From IMG/VR virus record IMGVR_UViG_3300037586_005524, positions 19,221 to 83,220 of that record: 64,000 nucleotides of DNA; one strand, given 5' to 3'. Below are positions 28,129 through 36,243 of the stretch, one piece after another. The stretch comes from a virus. A program made the translations under genes and the position numbers. The notes under the pieces are model-generated. The model was not told the origin of the DNA. It saw only the letters and a program-made list of their open reading frames with translations, and made no database searches. Position 1 is the stretch's first letter, and each line of letters starts with the position of its first letter.

Positions 28129-29096
28129 GGGTTTACACAATTTTGTATTTTTGATTTTTCAAAAAAATCTTTAATTGTTCTCCATCCTTTAACTTTTAGT
28201 TCTCTAAACGACTCATCTGTAAAAAAGGCCGCATGTGGTGTTATACAAAACCTGCTTTTAATCCAAGGCTCCTTTTTTCTCCAAGCGCTAATAAGAGGAT
28301 GTTCTTCGGGAGGAGGTTCTATTTCTAAAACATCCATACCAGCAGCTTTAATTTTATTGTTTTTCAAAGCCCAATAAAGATCGTCTAAGCTTATTATCTC
28401 ACCTCTTGCTGTATTAATTAAGATACAATTTTCTTTCATTTGAGAAAATTGATCTTTGCCTATTAGTTCTTTTGTTTCTTCTGTTAAAGGAGTATGTATG
28501 GAAATGATATCATTATTTGAAAGAAGCTCATCAAAATCTACTTTTTCTACCCCCAATGATTTATCTATTCCAGCAGCAACATAAGGATCATAATATTGTA
28601 TATTTAAACCAAAAGCTTTTGCTCTTAAAGCAACTGCAATGCCAATGCGCCCTAAGCCAATTAAGCCAATATTTTTGCCACGCAACCTAAAAAGACTTTT
28701 TGGCAAAAATGGATCCCAAATATCGCTTTCATTATAAGAATTAATATTCCTCACAAGATTCAATAATAAGGCCATCGTATGATCTGCAACGACATCCGTG
28801 CCATAATCTGGTATATTAGAAACTACAATATTTTCTTTTTTCGCCCGCAATAAATCAATATTGTCATATCCAACGCCCATACGAACTATTATAGAACATT
28901 TTTCCATAGTGTCAAAAGATATGTTGCTTATAGGAATTTCATGCCACACAACAAGTGCGTCTGCATCTTTTATATAGGGCTGGATATCTTCTTCTGTTTC
29001 TGCATTTAAAAATATAACAGTATAAGGATCATCAAGTACTGCTATCTCCTCTTTTGTCCTTTCTGTAATAAAATCAGTAACTACGATTTTTTTCAT
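28125..29096 (-). CDS. D-2-hydroxyacid dehydrogenase, NAD-dependent
   Basis: 323 residues of the D-isomer 2-hydroxyacid dehydrogenase family. NAD-binding GLGRIG in NIGLIGLGRIGIAVALRA, catalytic Arg in NTARGEII, Glu in LEIEPPPEEHP, and His in ITPHAAFFTDESF are all present. The family reduces 2-keto acids to D-2-hydroxyacids (for example phosphoglycerate, lactate or hydroxypyruvate). Length is normal (about 320). Overlaps its upstream neighbour, the HpcH aldolase gene, by four bases and precedes the sulfotransferase. It could handle a 2-keto acid formed by the aldolase. Confidence 0.9.
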   Translation of the reverse strand: MKKIVVTDFITERTKEEIAVLDDPYTVIFLNAETEEDIQPYIKDADALVVWHEIPISNISFDTMEKCSIIVRMGVGYDNIDLLRAKKENIVVSNIPDYGTDVVADHTMALLLNLVRNINSYNESDIWDPFLPKSLFRLRGKNIGLIGLGRIGIAVALRAKAFGLNIQYYDPYVAAGIDKSLGVEKVDFDELLSNNDIISIHTPLTEETKELIGKDQFSQMKENCILINTARGEIISLDDLYWALKNNKIKAAGMDVLEIEPPPEEHPLISAWRKKEPWIKSRFCITPHAAFFTDESFRELKVKGWRTIKDFFEKSKIQNCVNP

Positions 29097-29869
29097 TCCA
29101 ACTCCAATAAAAAAGATATATCATCGGTGATCTTTCTTGCAGCATTATATAACATATCACAATCTGCTCTATATGCCAAAAGTCTAACGCCATTGTTGAT
29201 TAAAAATTTGGCATACTTAATATCTTTTACAAAAGATCCTATGACAATATTTTTGCTTTCAGCTTGTTTGCAGCACTTTTCTATTAAATTTAATACCTTT
29301 AGATTTTCTATATCTCCTGGGCATCCTAAACTTTGAGAAAGGTCATATGGGCCAAGATAAATTATATCTATATTTTTGACATCTAATATTTCATTAAAGT
29401 TATTAATGCCCTCCTCTCCTTCAATAATAATTGAAGTCAAAATTTTATTGTTTGCTATGTTAGTATGATTTTCTACAGCAGTAAATCCGCCCGCCCTGGT
29501 AAAAGGAGAATATCCTCTATTGCCCTCTGGGAAATATCTACTACACTCTGCAACTTGTTTGGCGCTTTTAAAATCTACAACTTGTGGCACAATGACTCCG
29601 TGAGAGCCTATTTCCAAAGCTCGTAATATTAAATTTTCATTATTGTCGCCAACTCTAAATAATGCTGAAGCGCTGTTTACTTCACAAGCTCTAATCATAT
29701 TTTGTGCTGTTTCATAAGATGCTGGGCCGTGTTCTGCATCGACTACAATAAAGTCCATACCAGCAAATGTAAGAACATCAGCAACCGTTGGAGAAGGAAT
29801 AACCGACCATGTACCAATTACAGTTTTTCCAGAGTTTAGTTTATCTTTCAAAAAATTATTTTTATGCAT
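29093..29869 (-). CDS. HpcH/HpaI-type class II pyruvate aldolase
   Basis: 258 residues. The signature DAEHGP (VVDAEHGPASYET), FRVGDNN in place of the usual RxP, GSHGVIVPQV, RGYSPFTRAGG, and IYLGPYDLSQSLG match the HpcH/HpaI family, which cleaves or makes 4-hydroxy-2-keto acids from pyruvate and an aldehyde with a divalent metal. Metal ligands would be the Glu in EGEEG and the Asp in the GPYDLS region. The gene is flanked by the cytidylyltransferase and the 2-hydroxyacid dehydrogenase, with a four-base overlap to the latter. Confidence 0.88.
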   Translation of the reverse strand: MHKNNFLKDKLNSGKTVIGTWSVIPSPTVADVLTFAGMDFIVVDAEHGPASYETAQNMIRACEVNSASALFRVGDNNENLILRALEIGSHGVIVPQVVDFKSAKQVAECSRYFPEGNRGYSPFTRAGGFTAVENHTNIANNKILTSIIIEGEEGINNFNEILDVKNIDIIYLGPYDLSQSLGCPGDIENLKVLNLIEKCCKQAESKNIVIGSFVKDIKYAKFLINNGVRLLAYRADCDMLYNAARKITDDISFLLELE

Positions 29870-29871
29870 TT

Positions 29872-30612
29872 TTATTCCAAATAAGGAGTCGTGCTTTCAG
29901 AAAAGCCGTGTTTTTTAAGCCAATATTCAGCAACAGCTATTTGCCATTCAGCATCAATATCAAAGCCGAAGTCAACTTCTAAGCCATATGTTTTATTTCC
30001 CATCCACTTAAAAGGTAGTTTACCATTTTCAATATCTTCAAAACAAACAGGTCGTAAAACTTGTATTGATAAATCTGCGAAATATACGTCGCCTTGGCTA
30101 TCTCTTATTGATGAAACATCATCAAACACATTTAAATCTACAAAGGAATCAACGATATTGTTTTCTAACTTCCTTGCTCGTGTTGGGCTAAACATATTAT
30201 ATTTAACCACACTAAAACATGAATCTAATGTTTCGTCTTTCTTTAGCACTTCAATTGCTTCGGTTAGTTTATTACAATCCGTCATGGGAGTATTGGCAAA
30301 CAAAAGAACAATTATTTCAGGAACTTCGCCTAGATCTTTTATTATGAAATCATATGCATGTGTTAACACGTCTTCAGTTAATGATTCTGGTGTTGCTAAC
30401 TCCGGTGGTCTATTAATCACTGTAGCATTGTATGATAGTGCAGTCGATTTAATTGAAGGCGAATCTGTGGAAATATATAACTTGTTTATATGCTTACAAT
30501 TATGTGCTGCCATTAAAGAATACTCGTTTAATTGTCTGCCGAGCAATTTCATATAGTTTTTTCCAGGGCAGCCCATGCTTTTTTCTTTTCCAATTTGCAG
30601 TCCGACTATCAT
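29872..30612 (-). CDS. Acylneuraminate/KDO-type cytidylyltransferase
   Basis: 246 residues. The N-terminal nucleotide-binding loop GLQIGKEKSMGCPGKNYMKLLG is a variant of the ARGGSKGIPGKN loop of NeuA-type CMP-sugar synthetases; ISTDSPSIKSTALSY and VINRPPELATPESLTEDVL follow as in that family. Such enzymes transfer CMP from CTP to a ulosonic acid (sialic acid, KDO or a related acid). The length fits the catalytic domain alone (about 230). Its neighbour, the HpcH aldolase, could supply a ulosonate. Substrate is inferred only. Confidence 0.85.
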   Translation of the reverse strand: MIVGLQIGKEKSMGCPGKNYMKLLGRQLNEYSLMAAHNCKHINKLYISTDSPSIKSTALSYNATVINRPPELATPESLTEDVLTHAYDFIIKDLGEVPEIIVLLFANTPMTDCNKLTEAIEVLKKDETLDSCFSVVKYNMFSPTRARKLENNIVDSFVDLNVFDDVSSIRDSQGDVYFADLSIQVLRPVCFEDIENGKLPFKWMGNKTYGLEVDFGFDIDAEWQIAVAEYWLKKHGFSESTTPYLE

Positions 30613-31001
30613 TTATTTAATAATTCCTCTTTGAAAATAGATTCCCAATTTTTGAATCTTATTGCTTTATCATCAATATAACATACAGCATTTGGTTTTT
30701 CAAACGATACATCTTCAATATATTCGTCCATATTGTTTTCAGCTAACCATTCCCAAATTAATTCTTTTCCAGTTTTACCATTTATAAGAGGGCGTTTTGG
30801 ATTTGCTTTACAACTATAAACAATCAGTGTGTAATCTTGAGAAAGCTTTTTTAACGCTTCGTCCGAACCTTTTATTGGAGGATCATATACAGTACCATCA
30901 TGAAATCCTAAAGAACTTCTATGTATGACTCCATCAAAATCAATTGCTAATATTTTTTCTTCTTGTTCTGTAATGAGCTTTAAAAATTGTTCTTTATCCA
31001 T
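30609..31001 (-). CDS. HAD-like phosphatase, small (paralogue of 23690-24031)
   Basis: 130 residues. HAD motif I appears as AIDFDGVIHRS, followed by VYDPPIKGSDEALKKL, motif II as LIVYSCKANPKR and the final AVCYIDDKAIRFKNW. The layout matches the other small HAD protein in this cluster, including DPP and IDD motifs. There is an insert (PLINGKTGKELIWEWLAENN) relative to the paralogue. Situated between the cytidylyltransferase and a GAPDH-like gene, it overlaps both by four to eight bases. Dephosphorylation of a sugar phosphate before CMP activation is one plausible role. Confidence 0.75.
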   Translation of the reverse strand: MDKEQFLKLITEQEEKILAIDFDGVIHRSSLGFHDGTVYDPPIKGSDEALKKLSQDYTLIVYSCKANPKRPLINGKTGKELIWEWLAENNMDEYIEDVSFEKPNAVCYIDDKAIRFKNWESIFKEELLNK

Positions 31002-31974
31002 TTAGCGCCATCCTAGCTACATCAAGTGCGCGTCGAGCATATGCCCACTCATTATCATACCAAACTACTAACTTTAATGTATTTTTATTTAATACTTTTA
31101 TCCACTGAGCGTCTAATATTGCTGAGTGTTCAGTCATTTTATAATCAACAGAGACTTTAGATTCTTCGTTAACTGTTAAGAAATCATTTTGTGAAGCTTT
31201 AAAAACTTCTAGCACTTCCTTTAAATTAAATTCGTTTTCACAAAATATAGTTATATCCGAACAAGTCACTACATCGGTTGGAACTCTAAAGGACATTGCA
31301 TCCAACTTTCCTTCTAATTCTGGTAAAATCTCTAGTACAGCTTTTGCGGCTGTTGTATTTTTAGGAATTAAGTTATTTACCGCAGAGCGTCCTAGTGAAT
31401 AGTCTTTCCAAATATTGCCAGGCTTTGAAACAGAGGAGACCGTTCCGTCAACTAAATTTTGGTAAGAAAGCCAGGGATGCAAAGTAGTAAAAAAACAATT
31501 TTTGATTTTCCACCTGTCGTTTACAATTTTTAAAACTTGCGCCACCGCATTGGCGTCACATATGCTAGATGAAACTAAATTATGGTTTTTTTTATCATAT
31601 TCTGACTCATTTGCGCCCATAATAATCGTTTTGTCCACATCATCAGAACAATGAGTTATTACTGCTTTGGCCAGCCTTTTCTCATCGAGCATTGTCTTTA
31701 GTTTTTTTACATTTTCAGATACACCTGTCGCATCTATAACAATATCCACCTCGTCGACCCATTCAATATTTTCTATATTTAATTCGGAAGTATATTTAGT
31801 CTCTTTAATATCCGCTTCAAATCTGCCATAAGTTGAATCGTATTTTAGCAGATAAGCCATGTTTTCTATATTATCTATATCATTAATCCCAACAACATTA
31901 AAAAAGCTGTGCTTTTGATTTATCTTAAATATGGCTCGGCCAATTCTTCCAAAGCCGTTAATTCCTAATTTCAT
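30994..31974 (-). CDS. Class I GAPDH-like dehydrogenase
   Basis: 326 residues with the whole class I GAPDH layout: GINGFGRIGRAIF at the N-terminus, YDSTYGRF, a catalytic Cys at residue 139 in SSSICDANAVAQ (the usual SCTTN is changed around the Cys), His at 166 in TTLHPWLSYQ, IPKNTTAAKAV, SFRVPTDVVTCSDIT and WYDNEWAYARRALD. These differences from the normal active-site sequence suggest an altered substrate. Sitting inside a nucleotide-sugar cluster, it more likely acts on a sugar-derived aldehyde phosphate than in glycolysis. A second, unrelated GAPDH-like gene lies at 53728-54780. Confidence 0.88.
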   Translation of the reverse strand: MKLGINGFGRIGRAIFKINQKHSFFNVVGINDIDNIENMAYLLKYDSTYGRFEADIKETKYTSELNIENIEWVDEVDIVIDATGVSENVKKLKTMLDEKRLAKAVITHCSDDVDKTIIMGANESEYDKKNHNLVSSSICDANAVAQVLKIVNDRWKIKNCFFTTLHPWLSYQNLVDGTVSSVSKPGNIWKDYSLGRSAVNNLIPKNTTAAKAVLEILPELEGKLDAMSFRVPTDVVTCSDITIFCENEFNLKEVLEVFKASQNDFLTVNEESKVSVDYKMTEHSAILDAQWIKVLNKNTLKLVVWYDNEWAYARRALDVARMALNG

Positions 31975-32981
31975 TTTTTTCCATCTAGTTCGTAAGCAGT
32001 TTTAATTATATTTTGACATACATTGTCGTTTTTTACAAGATATTTTTTAGTTGCATCGGCAAATTGTTCATCATAGTTTTTTTGTTTTAAATCGCTTATA
32101 GCTTTTCTTATGTCATCAATAGACATGTCTCCGGAAATCTTTTTATAAAAATCATAATCGTAAAAAAATCTAAAAACATCTCTAACAATTGGTCGATGCT
32201 TATTTATAAGATGAACATCCATATCTAAGAAAGGCTTGTTGAAAAATACTGCTTCCTTTATTGCAGAAGAGCTTTCGTGAGTCACAACTAAATCGACAAT
32301 TTTCATAAGCTCCATAGAAGTGTGAGGATGCCAAGATTCATCAAGAAAATAATGATCGCCACGATATTGTTTATTGTGAATAGGATTTTTACCTCTTGTT
32401 TTAACAATTATTTCGTATCCTTCTTCTTTTAAAGCAGTATACAAAAAATCTAGATTTACTTTTGCAGGATAATATCGTGCATCTGGATATATCATTATAG
32501 CTTTTTTAGCCTCTTTTTTTAAACCGTATTTTTTGCAAATAGAGTCTGCATCAAGTTCTATACTATATTTTGGAGACCCAAGATATAAATTTTTATCAGA
32601 AAGAGTTTTCCCATAAACTGCATATTCTTTACTAGGAAATATCGAGTAATCAATATTATCAATATAATCATGAAACATCACGACATAATCTGTACCATAT
32701 GAAAGAGAAAATATCGTTTGTTTCTTCTTATCTGGATATTTAGAACCTACCCCTTCGATACAAAAAATAGGACCGTGATGCTTTGTTATTTCTTTAATGC
32801 CATAAAAGTTAAAATTATAAGCCTCTAATAGCTTATTAAATTCTTTCACATTGTTAGATATGCTGTTATATTTGTTTATATTCCAAGAGAATAAACTAGA
32901 CTTTATTCCCATTTTGTTACCTTCTTCAATCAAAGGTATGAAATATTTTAAAAAGGTCATCTCTGGTATGATAAAGTTCAT
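31971..32981 (-). CDS. GT-B-like protein, possibly glycerophospho- or glycosyltransferase
   Basis: 336 residues. The C-terminal half (DHYFLDESWHPHTSMELMKIVDLVVTHESSSAIKEAVFFNKPFLDMD, shortened to its features: an ESSS loop and a D-loop after a disordered middle) is like the nucleotide-binding half of GT-B enzymes such as CDP-glycerol:polyglycerophosphate transferases and UDP-GlcNAc 2-epimerases. The N-terminal half has no motif that I recognise. It overlaps the GAPDH-like gene by four bases. Assignment to a subfamily is uncertain. Confidence 0.55.
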   Translation of the reverse strand: MNFIIPEMTFLKYFIPLIEEGNKMGIKSSLFSWNINKYNSISNNVKEFNKLLEAYNFNFYGIKEITKHHGPIFCIEGVGSKYPDKKKQTIFSLSYGTDYVVMFHDYIDNIDYSIFPSKEYAVYGKTLSDKNLYLGSPKYSIELDADSICKKYGLKKEAKKAIMIYPDARYYPAKVNLDFLYTALKEEGYEIIVKTRGKNPIHNKQYRGDHYFLDESWHPHTSMELMKIVDLVVTHESSSAIKEAVFFNKPFLDMDVHLINKHRPIVRDVFRFFYDYDFYKKISGDMSIDDIRKAISDLKQKNYDEQFADATKKYLVKNDNVCQNIIKTAYELDGKK

Positions 32982-32994
32982 TGGTCTCCCAAAT

Positions 32995-33699
32995 TTATAA
33001 TTCCCCTAAATAACAAAATTGAATTTCATTATTTTGTAGAAAGTCACCAAGTTCTTTTGTCTTCTGCTCACATAGATAATTTTTATCCCACTCGCAAGCA
33101 TGATAAACAATTTCTGTTTTTTCAAATAAACATAGAGGATGCACTGGTGGCATTACGTTGGCATATACAACTTTATCAAAATTTTTATCTTCGCCCGCAT
33201 ATACTTCTAAATATTCTTCTTGACCATCGTACAATCCTAAAGTTTCAATACCTTTGTCTTTACACGCTTTAAAAGTATCAGGCGACATGCGCCAAGCTGG
33301 TGGCCTAAAAATAGGTTTAAATATTTCTTTTAAATTTGCTCTTTCAACTATATCAAACATTAAATCAAATTTCTCACAAGCTTCTTCATAATTTAATGTC
33401 ATAAATTCATCATTATCGGTTTTACCTGGAATTCCGTGAAAAAGACCATGATAGCCAATTTCAAAATTTTGTTTTGGTAATTTTCTTAACTCTTCACAAA
33501 ATGAAGGATGTTCGGACAATATTAATGGTTTTTTTGTAGCTATATCATGACGGATTGTTCTCCAATAAGCAATTGGTACAAAAAGGGTAAATTTTATATC
33601 TTCAAACTTTTCTATCAAACTGTAACATCGTTTTAATACTTTCGTTGAAGAACGAGGGTGTGGAGAAACATCATCAATGCTAATATTCACTTTATACAC
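32995..33699 (-). CDS. Polysaccharide deacetylase-like protein
   Basis: 234 residues. The NodB-type metal site can be seen as SIDDVSPH (residues about 7-14, Asp-Asp) and YHGLFHG (residues about 79-85), followed by FRPPAWRMS, the usual PP-x-W-R segment in this fold. Such enzymes remove acetyl groups from N-acetyl sugars, usually using a metal. The family variant looks like DUF2334 proteins. It overlaps the methyltransferase-like gene by eight bases and sits next to the GT-B protein. It may de-N-acetylate a sugar of the glycan being built. Confidence 0.72.
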   Translation of the reverse strand: MYKVNISIDDVSPHPRSSTKVLKRCYSLIEKFEDIKFTLFVPIAYWRTIRHDIATKKPLILSEHPSFCEELRKLPKQNFEIGYHGLFHGIPGKTDNDEFMTLNYEEACEKFDLMFDIVERANLKEIFKPIFRPPAWRMSPDTFKACKDKGIETLGLYDGQEEYLEVYAGEDKNFDKVVYANVMPPVHPLCLFEKTEIVYHACEWDKNYLCEQKTKELGDFLQNNEIQFCYLGEL

Positions 33700-34309
33700 T
33701 TTTATTCCAAAACGCGTAAGTAATCAAATCCTTCTTGTAATTATTAAATCTATTAATCATCACACTAGCACTAATGTTGTTTGTTTTAAATGTTTCTTCC
33801 GTAGCACAATTGGTCATTGTAGCATTAAAATAATTTTGCCAATCTGGTATGTCGCTATGAAAATCAACGGTGTTCGGCAGATCGCGAAAATCAAACTTTG
33901 CAGTTAAGCTAGGAGGCGTTCTTGTTGAACCATAGTCATCTAATAGTCCAGCATATAAAGTAAAATCAAATATAACATTTTCATTCTTAGATACACATTC
34001 TTTCAACTGCTTTATAAAAAAATCTATATTTTTAACATACATTGTTGTGCGGTGACAAACAACAATATCATAATTTTCAATCTCCCACTCATCATCAATA
34101 TTCCAGTTTTCCAATACAATATCATATAAATCATGTTGCGCATCTGGAAATAAATGCTTATAATGAGCAACTGTTTCATTTGTATTAGAATTCCCCAAAT
34201 ATGCTATCTTAGATACTTGTTCATTATCGTTTACTATATAATCATTTTCTAACAAAAAGTTTATAAAAGCTTTCTGCTGTGGTAATACAATAAAATCTGA
34301 CATTCCCAT
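33692..34309 (-). CDS. Methyltransferase-like protein (paralogue of 26797-27456)
   Basis: 205 residues. The segment ENWNIDDEWEIENYDIVVCHRTTMYVKN corresponds to NNWNINDSWELKKKYDTIICTRTAYFAKN (26797-27456), showing duplication; the rest diverges. A class I methyltransferase fold is suspected from the strand order (YDIVVCHRT then NVIFDFTLYAG), but the SAM-binding glycine loop is not obvious, with ISKIAYLGNSNTNET as a possible remnant. Its ATG follows GGGAGAATC. Role in the glycan pathway is unknown. Confidence 0.5.
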   Translation of the reverse strand: MGMSDFIVLPQQKAFINFLLENDYIVNDNEQVSKIAYLGNSNTNETVAHYKHLFPDAQHDLYDIVLENWNIDDEWEIENYDIVVCHRTTMYVKNIDFFIKQLKECVSKNENVIFDFTLYAGLLDDYGSTRTPPSLTAKFDFRDLPNTVDFHSDIPDWQNYFNATMTNCATEETFKTNNISASVMINRFNNYKKDLITYAFWNKSV

Positions 34310-34337
34310 AAATTGATTCTCCCGTTTTTATAATATA

Positions 34338-35246
34338 TTATATGTTTGCAATAATTTTCTCATATTCTTTCAATGTATCATCAATTGTTCTTGTATAACT
34401 CATTGCTTTTTCTTTATAGCTATCATAATTTGCTTTCATTTCTTTTATTGAGTTTAACAACCCATCAAAATCTGAGTACTCTAATCCATACTCACAACAA
34501 TAATTATTTATACTTCCACCATTGCTGTGGTAAATAACAGGTAAACCTGCAGCTAGTGCCTCTAAAACATGATTGGCGCCTGCTTCTTCTTCTGACGCGG
34601 TTAAATATATATCACTTTCTGATATTTCTTTAGCTAAATACTCATTATCTCCTGTTGGGTCAACATGATTAGAATTATTAAAATAAAAATTCTTTGGAAG
34701 TCTACCAATAAAAGTAAAATTTATATTTTCGGCGACGTGATCATCCAACAGTTTATAATATTCAAACCCTTTTTTTGGATTTGTTGACCAATGATGGGTT
34801 ATTATATTAAGGGTATCATTTAATTTGTTGCTTTTTTTATATTTATGAAATATTTTTAATGGTCCATTGTGAACAATGTTGTAATTTTTTCCTCCATAAT
34901 CAACATATTCTTTGGCCCACTCGCTTGGAAAAATTAAATGATCTGATGTTAATATTGTTTGTTTAATAAGATTAGTTAATTCCGGTTTCCCGTGAGTCCC
35001 AAGATCTCCAACTCTTTGAATTATTTTTGTTCGAGGCCGGGAATTTTTATAATTTAAAAAATGTTGGTACCACTCACCATTTTTGTTTGGTCTGGGATCA
35101 AAACAAAAAATCATATCAATATTATCCTCCAACCGAAAAGTAACTTGATGGCCTGTTTTCTCCAATGTTTCAGAAAGTTTAGTCACTGTTTTGTTTCCAC
35201 CGCCCCATGGCCCTTTTAACGGTTGTCTATTAAGATAAATTTTCAT
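34338..35246 (-). CDS. Glycosyltransferase family 4-like (GT-B)
   Basis: 302 residues. The N-terminal part has the GGG(N)KTV loop of acceptor-binding domains, and the C-terminal half shows the GT4 hallmarks: HNGPLKIFHKY, THHWSTNPKKGFEYY, FIGRLPKNF and the EEAGANHVLEALAAGLPVIYHSNGG donor-sugar loop (E7E-type motif, here EEAGANHVLE). This transfers a hexose or similar from a nucleotide donor with retention. An 11-base gap separates it from the epimerase upstream. Donor cannot be read. Confidence 0.82.
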   Translation of the reverse strand: MKIYLNRQPLKGPWGGGNKTVTKLSETLEKTGHQVTFRLEDNIDMIFCFDPRPNKNGEWYQHFLNYKNSRPRTKIIQRVGDLGTHGKPELTNLIKQTILTSDHLIFPSEWAKEYVDYGGKNYNIVHNGPLKIFHKYKKSNKLNDTLNIITHHWSTNPKKGFEYYKLLDDHVAENINFTFIGRLPKNFYFNNSNHVDPTGDNEYLAKEISESDIYLTASEEEAGANHVLEALAAGLPVIYHSNGGSINNYCCEYGLEYSDFDGLLNSIKEMKANYDSYKEKAMSYTRTIDDTLKEYEKIIANI

Positions 35247-35256
35247 TTGTCATTCT

Positions 35257-36243
35257 TTACAAAAACTTAGAATCAAGAATTGGATTCGCACCATAATATT
35301 CAGAATACCATGAAATGGTTTTTTTGAGACCTTCATCTATATTATATTTTGGGCTAAAGCCTGTAGCTTCTCTTAAAAGTGTTAAGTCTGGGCAACGACG
35401 TTGTACACTTCCCTCTGGAGGTTGTTTAATATCAAATTTAGGATTATAATTAAAATATTTAACTACTTTTTCAGCTAAATTCATTATTGGCATTTCCTCT
35501 TTATCATTGCCAATATTAAATACTCCTTTTTTATCACTTAATGCCAGGTTCATAGAGGCTCGTACGGCGTCACTGACATAACAAAAAGATCTTGTTTGAG
35601 TTGCTCCGTATATATTAAATGGGTCTTCTTTGAAATATGCTCTTTTAATAAACTGAGGTATGACATGCTTAAACCCCATTCGTGGGCCATAAATATTATT
35701 ATATCTAATAATTTGAAACTCTAAATCATGTTGATGAGAAAAATTAGCAACAAGAAGCTCCCCTGTTATTTTGCTCCCACCATATGAATATCGAGGATTG
35801 AAAATATCGTCAATACATAATTCAACTGTTTCTGGGGTTGGGATAAGATCTTTTCTAAATTTAAAAGTACAAGAATATGTTTCTGAGGAGGAGGAATAAA
35901 CAAATTTGGTTTGACAGCCTTTAAAATATTCTAATAAATTCATGGTGGACAAAATATTAACACGCATTACATCATAAGGAATTGTATAAAAATTTTCTGT
36001 TCCATTGATGGCGGCCAAATGAAAAATAATATCATAATCTTTATCTAATTTTATTATTTCATCCATTTTTGTGAGATCGCATTTTATAAATTTGGAGCCG
36101 CGCGAAATTAAGCCGTCTATAAAAGCATCTTTGACCCCTCTTAGATTATTATCACAAATATGGACAATATTGCTGTTTTCCAATGCGTAATCTGCTAAAT
36201 AGGCGCCGATGAAACCACTACCACCAGTAATTAAAATTTTCAT
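35257..36243 (-). CDS. NAD-dependent nucleotide-sugar epimerase/dehydratase
   Basis: 328 residues, full-length extended SDR. Rossmann motif ITGGSGFIGAYLADY, catalytic Ser in YSSSSETYS, YxxxK in YSYGGSKITGE, and the substrate-domain motif RSFCYVSDAVRASM are present. The length and the YGPRM segment (NNIYGPRMGFKHVIPQF) match UDP- or GDP-sugar epimerases and 4,6-dehydratases. It is directly coupled to the methyltransferase upstream by four bases. Likely an epimerase feeding the glycosyltransferases. Confidence 0.88.
   Translation of the reverse strand: MKILITGGSGFIGAYLADYALENSNIVHICDNNLRGVKDAFIDGLISRGSKFIKCDLTKMDEIIKLDKDYDIIFHLAAINGTENFYTIPYDVMRVNILSTMNLLEYFKGCQTKFVYSSSSETYSCTFKFRKDLIPTPETVELCIDDIFNPRYSYGGSKITGELLVANFSHQHDLEFQIIRYNNIYGPRMGFKHVIPQFIKRAYFKEDPFNIYGATQTRSFCYVSDAVRASMNLALSDKKGVFNIGNDKEEMPIMNLAEKVVKYFNYNPKFDIKQPPEGSVQRRCPDLTLLREATGFSPKYNIDEGLKKTISWYSEYYGANPILDSKFL

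Noticed and set aside
29891-30556. Plus-strand open frame of 221 codons opposite the cytidylyltransferase gene
   Set aside because: The minus-strand frame has clear NeuA-type motifs; the plus frame is Ser-rich antisense with no motif and no ribosome site.
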